Source of the DNA: an uncultured Lachnospiraceae bacterium
GTDB taxonomy: Bacteria > Bacillota > Clostridia > Lachnospirales > Lachnospiraceae
NCBI GenBank assembly: GCA_949472775.1
Contig: CASWVG010000009.1
Location: 1-64,000 of the forward strand
Length of the DNA: 64,000 nucleotides
Direction: 5' to 3'
In this document: piece after piece, positions 50,069 through 61,848 of the stretch
Position numbering within the stretch: position 1 is the first letter of the stretch
Layout: each line of letters begins with the position of its first letter
Program-made: the position numbers and the translations under genes
Notes under the pieces: generated by a model
What the model saw: only the letters and a program-made list of their open reading frames with translations
The model's database searches: none
What the model was told of the DNA's origin: nothing

Positions 50069-50962
50069 ATGGCGAAACAGATGCTTTTTGTCTATAATCC
50101 CAGAGCGGGCAAGGCGCAGATCAGAAGTAATTTATTGGATATCATTGATACGTTTGTAAAGGCAGGCTATGAGGTGACGGCTTATCCGACGCAGGCGGCG
50201 GGCGATGCGGTGAAGGCTGTACAGGAAAGACGTGCAGGTTACGATATGGTTGTGTGCAGCGGCGGGGACGGCACCCTCGATGAGGTAGTGACAGGCATGA
50301 TGAAATCAAAGGAGCGGCTTCCGATTGGCTATGTTCCGGCGGGCAGCACCAACGATTTTGCGAACAGCCTGAAAATTCCGAAGAGCATGCTGCAGGCCGC
50401 GGACGTGGTGGTAAATGGCAGGACTTTTGCCTGTGACGTGGGAAAGTTCAATTACAATATATTTATCTATGTGGCGGCGTTCGGTATTTTTACGGACGTG
50501 TCTTATGGGACGCCGCAGGACACAAAAAATGTATTGGGACATGCGGCTTATCTCATAGAGGGCGTTAAACGACTGCCGTCCGTGCGCTCTTATCCGTTAA
50601 AGATTACCTGCAACGATGAGGTGATTGAGGGAGAATTTCTCTACGGCATGGTTACCAATTCCCATTCCGTGGGCGGCTTCCGCGGCATTACGGGACAGAA
50701 TGTGGCGTTGGATGACGGGCTTTTCGAGGTGACACTGATTCGCAAGCCGACCAATCCTCTGGATATCAACAATATCATCCGTGCGCTTGTGGATAAGCGC
50801 GTGAAGTCGGAACACATTTATACGTTCACGACCGAAAAGCTGAAAGTGGAGTCGGAGGATCCTGTGGCGTGGACATTGGACGGAGAGTTCGGAGGGGAAC
50901 ATCGGGCGGTGGTGATTGAAAGCTGGCATCAGGCGTTGGAGATCAGAGTGCCAAAGGAGTGA
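50069..50962 (+). CDS. Diacylglycerol kinase family lipid kinase (YegS/DgkB-like)
   Basis: MLFVYNPRAGKAQIRSNLLDII; VVCSGGDGTLDEVVTGM; YVPAGSTNDFANSLKIP. Confidence 0.93.
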   Translation: MAKQMLFVYNPRAGKAQIRSNLLDIIDTFVKAGYEVTAYPTQAAGDAVKAVQERRAGYDMVVCSGGDGTLDEVVTGMMKSKERLPIGYVPAGSTNDFANSLKIPKSMLQAADVVVNGRTFACDVGKFNYNIFIYVAAFGIFTDVSYGTPQDTKNVLGHAAYLIEGVKRLPSVRSYPLKITCNDEVIEGEFLYGMVTNSHSVGGFRGITGQNVALDDGLFEVTLIRKPTNPLDINNIIRALVDKRVKSEHIYTFTTEKLKVESEDPVAWTLDGEFGGEHRAVVIESWHQALEIRVPKE

Positions 50963-50981
50963 CGGAGTGCGGCGAAACACC

Positions 50982-51010
50982 TTGACCGGATTTTCCGTGG
51001 TGACTATAAT
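50982..51010 (+). promoter_or_regulatory. Promoter TTGACC-17-TATAAT upstream of fba
   Basis: TTGACC 50982-50987, TATAAT 51005-51010. Confidence 0.6.
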
Positions 51011-51141
51011 TGTGCTAAGGGCAAATTAGCGACAGCGCAGATGCTTCACATTGACTTTCTGAGGACTGGCTGTTAAAATAAAAATGGATTCCAGATGATG
51101 GAAAGGCAATAAAAATTAAAAATAGAAAGGAAGAAAACACT

Positions 51142-52110
51142 ATGGCATTAGTAACTACCAAGGAAATGTTTAAGAAAGCCTATGACGGCGGTTATGCAGT
51201 CGGCGCTTTCAACGTAAACAACATGGAGATTGTCCAGGGTATCACCGAGGCGGCTGGCGAGCTGAAGAGCCCCGTTATCCTGCAGGTTTCCAAGGGTGCG
51301 CGTGCATATGCGAACCACACCTATCTGGTGAAGCTGGTTGAGGCGGCTGTGGCGGAGAATCCGGAGATCCCGATCGCGCTTCACCTGGATCACGGCGACA
51401 CCTTCGAGCTTTGTAAGTCCTGTATCGACGGTGGCTTTACCTCCGTTATGATCGACGCTTCTTCTAAGTCTTTCGAGGACAACATCGCACTGACCAAGCA
51501 GGTAGTTGAGTATGCGCATGACAAGGGCGTAGTGGTTGAGGCTGAGCTTGGTACACTGGCAGGCGTTGAGGATGAGGTTGTTGTAGAGGCAGGAAAAGAG
51601 TCCTACACCCGTCCCGAGGAAGTGGAAGAGTTCGTAGAGAAGACAGGCTGTGATTCCCTCGCTATCGCGATCGGTACTTCCCACGGCGCATACAAGTTCA
51701 CGGCTGCACAGTGCACAAGAAATGAGGAAGGCATCCTTGTTCCCCCGCCGCTTCGTTTTGACGTGCTTGAGGAGTGCATCAAGAGACTTCCTGGCTTCCC
51801 GATCGTGCTTCACGGTTCTTCTTCCGTTCCGCAGGAGTTCGTTAAGATGGTGAACCAGTATGGCGGAAACATGCCCGACGCAGTAGGTATTCCGGAAGAG
51901 CAGCTTCGTAAGGCAGCAGAGCTTGCCGTATGTAAGATCAATATCGACTCCGATATCCGTCTGGCTATGACCGGTAATATCCGTCAGTACTTTGCGGAGC
52001 ATCCCGATCACTTCGATCCCAGACAGTATCTGAAGCCCGCAAGACAGGCTGTGAAAGATATGGTAGCACACAAAATTAAGAATGTGCTCGGCTCCGACGG
52101 CAAGGCTTAA
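51142..52110 (+). CDS. fba: Class II fructose-bisphosphate aldolase
   Basis: GYAVGAFNVNNMEIVQGI; ALHLDHGDTFELCKSCIDGGFTSVMIDAS; VLHGSSSVP. Confidence 0.96.
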   Translation: MALVTTKEMFKKAYDGGYAVGAFNVNNMEIVQGITEAAGELKSPVILQVSKGARAYANHTYLVKLVEAAVAENPEIPIALHLDHGDTFELCKSCIDGGFTSVMIDASSKSFEDNIALTKQVVEYAHDKGVVVEAELGTLAGVEDEVVVEAGKESYTRPEEVEEFVEKTGCDSLAIAIGTSHGAYKFTAAQCTRNEEGILVPPPLRFDVLEECIKRLPGFPIVLHGSSSVPQEFVKMVNQYGGNMPDAVGIPEEQLRKAAELAVCKINIDSDIRLAMTGNIRQYFAEHPDHFDPRQYLKPARQAVKDMVAHKIKNVLGSDGKA

Positions 52111-52153
52111 ATCGCGCAGGCAGAATACGGAACCATTCTTATGAATTGAGCAT

Positions 52154-52195
52154 AAAAATCCCGGCGTTACTGTAAAAGTATGCCGGGATTTTTTT
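52154..52195 (+). terminator. Rho-independent terminator after fba
   Basis: aaaaatcccggc ... gccgggattttttt. Confidence 0.88.
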
Positions 52196-52317
52196 AGTTG
52201 GCTATTCAGTATAAGTACCGCTGTACAATTAGCAGGCAATCCGGCAGTTCCAAAGCGTTGTTCTAGACTGTGCTGGTTTGCGCGGGAACAGGGAATGCCT
52301 GCTCATATTGTCCGGTA

Positions 52318-53814
52318 TTACTTACGATACATTTCTTTCAGCTCCTCCGCGTGCGTATCCTCAATATCCGGGAAGGCGGAGAGCATCGGCTTCACATCCT
52401 CTTTTTTCAGCACCCTCGCTATATAGTTTCTTGTAATCTTCATAACGACAGGTGATAAACTCAATACGCCGATCAGGTTCGGGATCGCCATCAGACCGTT
52501 GAAGGTGTCGGAGAGATCCCAGGCAAGTCCCAGATTCATTGTCGCGCCCACGTAGATCATCAGGACAAACACAATCTTGTAAGCAATCATGGACTTTGTG
52601 CCGAACAGATACTCCCATGCCTTAGAGCCGTAATGGCTCCAGCCGAGCACTGTGGAGAAGGCGAACAGCAGGATTGCGATGGCAATAAACATAGGACCTG
52701 CGCTGCCGAACCTGGTGGCAAAAGCCTCGCCCACAAGAGCGGAACCCTCTGACGCGCTCAACACCGCGCCGGTTTCCAGATCAACCAGTCCCGAGGAGAG
52801 CACCGCGAAGGCGGTCAGCGTGCAGACAATCATGGTGTCCGCACACACTTCAAAGATACCCCACATACCCTGACGGACAGGCTCTTTCACGTTGGAGCTG
52901 GAATGTACCATAACGGAGGAACCGAGTCCCGCCTCATTGGAGAACACGCCCCGCTTCATACCCCATGTGATTGCCATTTTCACGCCGCTGCCGACGATAC
53001 CGCCGCCCACTGCGCGCAGGCCGAAAGCGCCCTTGAAAATAGCGGAGAAAACTGCGCCGCACTGATCAATATTCATAATGAAGAGCGCCACAGCGCCTGC
53101 TACATAGATGATAGCCATGAAGGGCACCAGCTTTTCGGTAACGGATGCGATACGCTTAAGCCCGCCCACGATAACGAGAGCCGCGAGAATCAGAAGTGCA
53201 ATACCCGTTATATATGTAGGGATGCCAAAGGCGGACTTCATGTTGCCGGAAATGGAATTAATCTGGCTCATGTTGCCGATCCCAAAGGATGCCAGCACAC
53301 AGAAAATGGAGAACAGGACAGCAAGCACCGCGCCGATCTGCTTAAAGCCCTTGTAGGAGCCAAGCCCGTCCTTTAAATAATACATTGCGCCGCCGGACCA
53401 CTCGTTCCGCTCATTTTTGCGGCGATAGTAGATACCCAGCACATTTTCGGAATAGTTGGTCATCATACCGAAAAATGCCACAACCCACATCCAGAAGATG
53501 GCGCCTGGGCCACCAGAGATCAGCGCGCTTGCCACGCCTACGATATTACCTGTACCGATCGTAGCGGCCAGCGCTGTACATAATGACTGGAACTGTGAAA
53601 TGGACTGGTCTTCTTTGTCCGTGTGTTTCGTGATATGCTTGTCATGAAAAATACCGCCGATGGTATTTTTAAACCAGTGCCCAATATGGGACAGCTGGAA
53701 GAATTTGGTAAGGACAGTCATCAGTATGCCCGTACCAACGAGCAGCACCAGCATGGGAATACCCCAGACAAAGCTGTTGACGGCGCTGTTCACATTTGTG
53801 ATCATTTCTACCAT
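52318..53814 (-). CDS. Alanine/glycine:cation symporter (AGCS family)
   Basis: CTALAATIGTGNIVGVASALISGGPGAIFWMWVVAFFGM; GMKRGVFSNEAGLGSS. Confidence 0.94.
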   Translation of the reverse strand: MVEMITNVNSAVNSFVWGIPMLVLLVGTGILMTVLTKFFQLSHIGHWFKNTIGGIFHDKHITKHTDKEDQSISQFQSLCTALAATIGTGNIVGVASALISGGPGAIFWMWVVAFFGMMTNYSENVLGIYYRRKNERNEWSGGAMYYLKDGLGSYKGFKQIGAVLAVLFSIFCVLASFGIGNMSQINSISGNMKSAFGIPTYITGIALLILAALVIVGGLKRIASVTEKLVPFMAIIYVAGAVALFIMNIDQCGAVFSAIFKGAFGLRAVGGGIVGSGVKMAITWGMKRGVFSNEAGLGSSVMVHSSSNVKEPVRQGMWGIFEVCADTMIVCTLTAFAVLSSGLVDLETGAVLSASEGSALVGEAFATRFGSAGPMFIAIAILLFAFSTVLGWSHYGSKAWEYLFGTKSMIAYKIVFVLMIYVGATMNLGLAWDLSDTFNGLMAIPNLIGVLSLSPVVMKITRNYIARVLKKEDVKPMLSAFPDIEDTHAEELKEMYRK

Positions 53815-54135
53815 GATACATTTCCTCCTCATTTTCTACACATATGCATGTTCTTTGCACCCGATAAGAAACGGCAGACGCCGCGATATCTTATCTATAG
53901 ACCAAAAGACTGTAAGCAAAAAGGCGCAGACATCCGAACCAAATGTCTACGTCGACAGTTATGGAAAAGTGTAAAACTGTAAAGGTGCTTACGGTATTCA
54001 AGTATACCATATGGAAAAGTATCTGACAAGGGGGAATTGTATACATGCATAACGTCGTAATCTGGCACAAATATATCAACATATGGATGCGAATAAATGG
54101 TGGGAAATAGAAATCTACCCCAGAAAAGGGAGGAT

Positions 54136-54161
54136 GCCAAGTAGAGTTTCCCCTACTTGGC
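54136..54161. terminator. Hairpin gccaagtag/ctacttggc between the arabinofuranosidase and symporter genes
   Basis: Perfect 9-bp stem, 8-nt loop. Confidence 0.5.
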
Positions 54162-54321
54162 ATTTATTATGAAAAAGTTTTAAATTAATCAGCTAACTTC
54201 GTTATCAGCTCGCTGTGTTGTATCTTATGGTCTTAGTATACGTTGCGGAAATGTCTTAATCATGATTGTAAAATGAAATTTATTAAAATTAATTATGAAC
54301 ATATTATGAACGAGGAGCAGG

Positions 54322-55866
<1,545 letters not shown>

Positions 55867-56068
55867 TTACAAAACGCTTCTTTCCTGTTTGTATTGTAAC
55901 TATTGCTATCATTTTAAACAAAGGGTACAAAAATAACCATAACTTTTCTTGCGCCATATTTGACTTTTTTTCCGATGTTAGAATAAAATGTATTTGATCC
56001 CCGGGGCATGTGCCGATTACATATGCAATGCCACTGGGAATAAAATGTGACAGAAAAGGAGTATTTTC

Positions 56069-56863
56069 ATGTTTCACACAGGCTATTGCGATTACAATCG
56101 TTTCAATCCGGACGGCGATATCATCAACCGCCCCAAGGGAAGCGAAGACTATCTCTTCCTTTATTTTATGACGCCCATGAAAGTGCAGCTGGGAGGTAGG
56201 GCACAGACGGCGAGGGAGGGCGCGTTTCTCCTATATACGCCTGGGGAAGCACAGATTTATCAGGCAATCGGGCGGTTTAAAAACAGTTTCGTGCATTTTA
56301 CATGTGATGATGACAGTTTTGTGACAGCGTACGACATTCCTGCCAACCAGATTGTTTATCCTGCCTATCCGGATACTATGAATGCCCTGTTCAAGTCCAT
56401 CTATGTGGAGAGTGTGACAAAACAGGAATATTACCAGGAGCAGATCGACAAGCTGATGCACCAGCTTTTTATTCTTTTTTCCAGACAGCTTCACACATTT
56501 CCGGAGGGGAAGGAGATTCAGGCAGATCTTTTTGAGCAGTTTCGGAAGGCGAGAATTGAGATTTTGACCCATATTGACGAAAAGTGGGATGCGGACAGTA
56601 TGGCGGCGCTGACGAACCTGGGGACAAGCCAGTTTTACAGCTACTACAAACTGTTTTTCAACCGGTCGCCCAAGTCAGAGCTGCTGGATGCCCGCATGGA
56701 GCGTTCCAAGTATTTGCTTCGGGTAGAGAAACTGCCTGTAGGACAGGCGGCCGCGCAAGCAGGGTTTGACAGTCTGCCGCACTTTACCCGCTATTTTAAA
56801 AAAGTGTGCGGGATGACGCCCTCGGCGTACGGGCGTCTGGACTCTGGGGAAGCGGGGAGCTGA
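56069..56863 (+). CDS. AraC family transcriptional regulator
   Basis: C-terminal HTH: AAQAGFDSLPHFTRYFKKVCGMTPSAYGR; divergent from GH51. Confidence 0.9.
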   Translation: MFHTGYCDYNRFNPDGDIINRPKGSEDYLFLYFMTPMKVQLGGRAQTAREGAFLLYTPGEAQIYQAIGRFKNSFVHFTCDDDSFVTAYDIPANQIVYPAYPDTMNALFKSIYVESVTKQEYYQEQIDKLMHQLFILFSRQLHTFPEGKEIQADLFEQFRKARIEILTHIDEKWDADSMAALTNLGTSQFYSYYKLFFNRSPKSELLDARMERSKYLLRVEKLPVGQAAAQAGFDSLPHFTRYFKKVCGMTPSAYGRLDSGEAGS

Positions 56864-56907
56864 CATGGCAGGCGCTGACGAAAGGAGTACGCCTGTCACA
56901 GCTTTTC

Positions 56908-58917
56908 TCAACCATATGCCAGCAGGGGAATGCAGATGGTAAACGTAGTTCCAGCCCCCTCTTTGGAGACTGCCTCGATCTGCCCGGCGTGTTCCAAAAC
57001 TATGGCGCGAGTAATGGCGAGCCCCAGGCCTTGCCCGCCCTTGTCACTGCGGGTTGTGTAGGAGCGGCGGAAAATATTGGGCAGATCCTTTTCCGGGATA
57101 CCGCAGCCCGTGTCCGAGACAGCGATATAGGCGGAAGTTTCATCCGTTGTGAGGGAAAGTGTTATTTTTCCGTCCGGCGGCGTAAAGTCGGCGGCATTGT
57201 ATAACAGGTTTTCCAGCGCACGGAAAAGCTGCTCGCGGTTTGCCATGATGTGACAGGGGCGAGGGGTAATGTCCTCGAAAAAATTTGGCCCGTAAAGCTC
57301 TATAATAGGCCGGCAGTTGTGATAGAAGTCTGACAGGAAGCTGTTTAGCAGCAAGGGTTCCATTCTGACCGGGGCACTTGTATGGGCAGCTATTTCCTGA
57401 ATGGATTTCAGGCGGTCAGATAAAATATTACACTGTTCTTCTATGTGAATCATTCTTTTGTGCGTTTCCTCATCCAGCATAATATCATTCAGCCTTATAA
57501 TCTGCGCCATGTTTGAGAGAGATGTCAGAGGGGATTTCATGTCATGCCCAAGCTCTGCGATTAATTGTCCCCTCTCCGTGAGGAGTCTGCGCAGATGCCC
57601 GGTTTTTTCTTCGACCTCCTCCTGCAAATGGAGATTTAGCTTCCTGTTTTCTTCTGCCATTTCCCAATTGCGCTGTACCATGAGGAAGGCGAAGGCGATC
57701 ACCATGCAGAAGGATCCATACTCTTCAGGATAAGCGCCGATAAACGGTTCATAGTAGCCGATGGAAAGGACACTGTAAATCAGACAGATGCCGTTTGCGA
57801 CAGCGGCGGCAAGGATGACTTTAATGTGAAGCAGTCCCATGAAACCGCCGTAGACGGTTAGGCTGATCAGAAAGAATGCCATGACTGCTTTGTACCATGA
57901 AACGAGTGGCCCGTACCATAACACAAGACCGGGAGCCAGAGGACATACAAATAAAGGAACGGCGACAACAACAGCGCAGGCTCCCAGGGAAAGCGTGCGG
58001 AGTGCTTTTTTCAGACGATATGAAATTGTGCCGGCACTCGATTCCGGCAGAAATAGCAGAAGGATAATCTGCATAGAAAAGTAAATACCGGATACAGCGG
58101 CCACATCTTCTACCGCATAAAGCGTGCGCACGAACGGCACGCCAAACAGCCGTAAGAAAGGATAACAGATCCGCAGCGCAAAGGACAGGCTCAGCATACC
58201 GAAGTAGAAGGTGGCGGTGCGGCCTTTGTCCTCCTTGCGCATCCACAGTACAATACAAAACAGAGAGAGCGTGAGTGAGGAAAAGAATAACAGTCCGTAG
58301 AGGAACATGCGGGAGGCAATGAGGCGGCTGACACTGTCCGCGTCGCCTATGACTGGCGCATACCAGATTCCCCCGTAATAATGGGAATAGTTGGCGGTCT
58401 GGATAATCAGTTCCGCTTCCCCTTCAAGGGAAAATGCGTAAGTGTTATCTTTGATCAGGGGGGTATAACTGTCGGGGGAGACATTGCCGGTTTCTCCAAG
58501 GCATAGTCCGTCGACGTAGACCTTGGCAGCGCAGAGAGGCTCCTGCAGATAGAGAAGGAAACTGCCGCTGCCCTGCAAATGTAACCGCCAGGTGGATACT
58601 CCGTAAGGATTGCCGTCTTCATGAAAGAGGGAAAGATTGGGGTATTCGCCTGCCCATGTGTTATAATAAGAAAGCGTCTCGGAAGAAAAATCGCCCGGGA
58701 GGAGTAGGTCATCCGGGTAAAATGCCCAGCCGTCGACAAGCGAGCAATATCCTTTTTCTGGAATCGTGCAAAGATGCCCTTGTGCAGAAACCGCCTTTGC
58801 TATATATTTATTATCATACTGTGTCATTGCGGACAAACCAAGCAGGCATAAAATAGTGGTGCCTGCGATAACCAGTATTGTCTGCAGCGCAGATTTTGTA
58901 AACAGGGTCTGTTTCAT
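56908..58917 (-). CDS. Sensor histidine kinase with extracellular jelly-roll-like domain and 7TM (7TMR-DISM-like) region
   Basis: ELGHDMKSPLTSLSNMAQIIRL H-box; DTGCGIPEKDLPNIF...GGQGLGLAITRAIV. Confidence 0.9.
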   Translation of the reverse strand: MKQTLFTKSALQTILVIAGTTILCLLGLSAMTQYDNKYIAKAVSAQGHLCTIPEKGYCSLVDGWAFYPDDLLLPGDFSSETLSYYNTWAGEYPNLSLFHEDGNPYGVSTWRLHLQGSGSFLLYLQEPLCAAKVYVDGLCLGETGNVSPDSYTPLIKDNTYAFSLEGEAELIIQTANYSHYYGGIWYAPVIGDADSVSRLIASRMFLYGLLFFSSLTLSLFCIVLWMRKEDKGRTATFYFGMLSLSFALRICYPFLRLFGVPFVRTLYAVEDVAAVSGIYFSMQIILLLFLPESSAGTISYRLKKALRTLSLGACAVVVAVPLFVCPLAPGLVLWYGPLVSWYKAVMAFFLISLTVYGGFMGLLHIKVILAAAVANGICLIYSVLSIGYYEPFIGAYPEEYGSFCMVIAFAFLMVQRNWEMAEENRKLNLHLQEEVEEKTGHLRRLLTERGQLIAELGHDMKSPLTSLSNMAQIIRLNDIMLDEETHKRMIHIEEQCNILSDRLKSIQEIAAHTSAPVRMEPLLLNSFLSDFYHNCRPIIELYGPNFFEDITPRPCHIMANREQLFRALENLLYNAADFTPPDGKITLSLTTDETSAYIAVSDTGCGIPEKDLPNIFRRSYTTRSDKGGQGLGLAITRAIVLEHAGQIEAVSKEGAGTTFTICIPLLAYG

Positions 58918-59024
58918 GTCAATTGTTGCTCCTTCTGAAAACAATGGGAAACCAGATCGCAGCCGATAAGCCGGGATTTCCGGTATATGTCATCGCAGCT
59001 ATTGCGCTGACATGGAGGAGTTGT

Positions 59025-60986
59025 ATGAAAAATAAGCGTATTATATTATTTCTATCGATGTTAATACTTGTGCTTTCTTTTTACAAGGGCGGCGCAGCCG
59101 TTGTAAAGGCCACGCAGCAGAATGTGGGGCAGGACGATGGCGCAGCCGATGCTATAGAAGCAGACCAGGGCGGTGCTTCCGGACAGGGGACAGAACCCGG
59201 GGATTCCTGCGTCGCCGATTCGGTGACCGTATCGTGTAATGATGTAACCGGTGCTGCGGAACCAGAGCCGGACGGCGAATCAACTGACACTCCGGAAGGG
59301 GACATGCAGCCGGAGCAGACCACAGAGCCCGCCGCTGAAATGGATGCAGGCCAGACCATGGAGTCGTCTGCCGGACTGGATGCGGGGCAGACGACGGAAA
59401 GCGCCACGTTGCCGGATACGGAAGAAAGCGTATCCACCGGATCAGCTCTGATTGCGTGGCTGGAATCACACAAGAACACAGGGGGGACGGTGCGGCTGAC
59501 CGATCATGTGACCCTTGACGGGGAATACAGCTACTGTCCTGGCGGGATGAATAAGCCCTCAGTTTTGGTCGATACGGATCAGTATACCATCACGGTCGCC
59601 GGGGAGATCGAATTCCTGAGCGATAATCATCTTACCTTTTCGGGAACGCCGGACGGCAAAGGCGTCTTTTGCGTGGCCCCAAAGGGGATGCTTTCCATGC
59701 AGGGTATTGTGGTGGAGAGCAGCCAGTGCGCGCTATGGCAGGAGGAAGGCGCGGGTCTGATGGTCTCTTCTGACTGCCGCATATCCGGCAGTGTCCATTA
59801 TGCGGATACGCCTTATGTGACAGACGCAGCACCCGTCTATGTTGTCGTAGAAAAAGATCAGACGCTAAACGATTTACTTCCCGCGGAGATAAAATGCGAC
59901 GTCAACCGGCAGGGCAAGGTCAGTAAAGGCGAGCAGCTTTCGGTCTCATGGCATCTGGAAGGAACCGAAAAGCAGCAGGAGCAGAGACGGCGCTTTCGAC
60001 TGCAGGGCTCCTTTTTACAGGCAGAGTGGGCGAAACCGATACAGTGCACGGTTATTTATAACGACTATCCGCTGACCTTCAGGGAGGTAAACGCATCGGT
60101 CAATGGGAACGGGTATATCTTTCGGGGCCGGTACATAAAGTCGAAGGGGGCATCCGTGCCCACCTTAATATCGGAATACTCTTTCGATGGAATAAACTGG
60201 TTTGTATACGATGAATTCACCGTGGAGGGCACATACGAAGGCTTTATCATCATCGTTGATGGGGGAGAGCCTGACAGGGCGGCTCATCCCGATATATATA
60301 TCCGCCTGCATTACAGAAACAATGGAACCAGATACTTTTCCAATGTGCTCTGCTATGACTCCGGCAATCTGGAAAACGTGGAGGACATAGGCGGCAGCAG
60401 GGGCGGCGGAACTTCTATTATAAATCCGCCGGATGATCCACAGGAAAACACAGGCGCCGGGACATCGGGGGAGAATGCGCCGGAAAATGATGCAAATACC
60501 GATGTGGGCAACAATAGCGCGGAAACTCCGGCAGGCACAGACCAGGCGGAAGCGAAGGAGAGCAATACCGGCGCTGCTTCCACTTCCAATGCGGAGGCAG
60601 TGCTGCCGCAACAGGCAGGCGGCAGTGCGAAGCAGCCGGCCCTTGTACTGCAGCCCAATATCTATATGGTGCCGCGCGTATTTGCAAAGTCCCCGGAGCA
60701 CCGTGAAAAACAGCCAATATCCGCAGAGGCGGATTCAGAAAGTGGAAAAAACGATAAAGCCGGTGACCCGGATGCCGTTGCGCCTGCCAAAGAGGAGACG
60801 GCCGCCGCGTTAGCTGCGTATGAGGAAAACATTGCCGTTCTTCCGCAGACGGGCGAGACGATGAGGCGCCCTGACAGCCCTCCGGTCAGTTATATGATTA
60901 TTGTGGCAGGGTTTGTCCTGTTGGCAGTGTTTGCGGGAATTGCGGGCTTTTATGTTCATTCTTCCCAGTCGGGAACGAAGAGATAG
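59025..60986 (+). CDS. LPXTG-anchored surface protein of unknown function
   Basis: Signal peptide MKNKRIILFLSMLILVLSFYKGGAAVVKA; C-terminal LPQTGE + TM + basic tail; ggaggag RBS. Confidence 0.85.
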   Translation: MKNKRIILFLSMLILVLSFYKGGAAVVKATQQNVGQDDGAADAIEADQGGASGQGTEPGDSCVADSVTVSCNDVTGAAEPEPDGESTDTPEGDMQPEQTTEPAAEMDAGQTMESSAGLDAGQTTESATLPDTEESVSTGSALIAWLESHKNTGGTVRLTDHVTLDGEYSYCPGGMNKPSVLVDTDQYTITVAGEIEFLSDNHLTFSGTPDGKGVFCVAPKGMLSMQGIVVESSQCALWQEEGAGLMVSSDCRISGSVHYADTPYVTDAAPVYVVVEKDQTLNDLLPAEIKCDVNRQGKVSKGEQLSVSWHLEGTEKQQEQRRRFRLQGSFLQAEWAKPIQCTVIYNDYPLTFREVNASVNGNGYIFRGRYIKSKGASVPTLISEYSFDGINWFVYDEFTVEGTYEGFIIIVDGGEPDRAAHPDIYIRLHYRNNGTRYFSNVLCYDSGNLENVEDIGGSRGGGTSIINPPDDPQENTGAGTSGENAPENDANTDVGNNSAETPAGTDQAEAKESNTGAASTSNAEAVLPQQAGGSAKQPALVLQPNIYMVPRVFAKSPEHREKQPISAEADSESGKNDKAGDPDAVAPAKEETAAALAAYEENIAVLPQTGETMRRPDSPPVSYMIIVAGFVLLAVFAGIAGFYVHSSQSGTKR

Positions 60987-61654
60987 CCTTTGTAGCGCTT
61001 GGTCTGGATGTAGTCGTGGCCAGGGCAGATGTCGTAGAGTTTTTTCCGGATGCGTCCCATAATGACCTGCAGTGACTTCTGCCCTTTGTTTACAGGTGCT
61101 TTCCATACGGAGTCGTAAATCTGATCCGGCGTATAGATTTCATTGGGATGTTTTGCAAGGAAATACAACACATCAAATTCGTAGGATGAAAAATCTACGG
61201 AGGATGTTCTATAACTTACACTGCAGGAGGAGGGACAGATGGAGAGCGGACCGTAGGTAAGGGTTCGCGGCGGTTCAGCGGCTCTGCCGGAGCGGATGCG
61301 CGCCTGCACCCGCAGCTCCAGCTCCTTTAAGCTGTAAGGTTTGCATACATAATCATCACCGCCGATTGACAGACCGCGAATACGGCTCTCCTCCTCGGTG
61401 TAGCCAGAGAGAAAAATTATGGGAAGCCCTGTCTTTGCTCGTATTTTTTCGCATAAGGTAAAACCGCTCATATCGGGTAGGTCGACGTCCAGAATAACGC
61501 AGTCAAGCGCATTGGAGAGTATGATTTTCTCGGCTGTCTCTGCGGTACTCGCGCAGACCACAGTATATCCCATAACACTAAAATACGTCTTATTATTTTC
61601 TAATATCATTGGATCGTCATCCACCATCAGAATATTATACATAGCTTTCCCCAT
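60956..61654 (-). CDS. OmpR/PhoB family response regulator
   Basis: NILMVDDDPMILENNKTYF...VILDVDLPDMSGF...KPYSLKELELRV; 31-nt convergent overlap with the LPXTG gene. Confidence 0.92.
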   Translation of the reverse strand: MGKAMYNILMVDDDPMILENNKTYFSVMGYTVVCASTAETAEKIILSNALDCVILDVDLPDMSGFTLCEKIRAKTGLPIIFLSGYTEEESRIRGLSIGGDDYVCKPYSLKELELRVQARIRSGRAAEPPRTLTYGPLSICPSSCSVSYRTSSVDFSSYEFDVLYFLAKHPNEIYTPDQIYDSVWKAPVNKGQKSLQVIMGRIRKKLYDICPGHDYIQTKRYKGYLFVPDWEE

Positions 61655-61734
61655 ATCTCTGATTTTTCTTTAGTATAGCATAAATATATTTTCCGGACAC
61701 AGTTTTTCCTGTCAAAAAAGAATGCGAAAATAAA

Positions 61735-61767
61735 CGTCAGGTAACAATTGAGCCCTGACGCTTTTTT
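61735..61767 (+). terminator. Terminator-like hairpin in divergent intergenic region
   Basis: cgtcagg-taacaattgagc-cctgacg followed by ctttttta. Confidence 0.6.
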
Positions 61768-61848
61768 ATGTGAAAAAATATTGTAGAATAATGCTATGAG
61801 AACTGAGAATTTGCGTTAAATAAGTCGGACAGGAAAAGAGGAATTAAC

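Noticed and set aside
51148-52239. 363-aa minus ORF opposite fba
   Set aside because: Long antisense ORF produced by codon bias of a highly expressed aldolase gene; no recognisable family.
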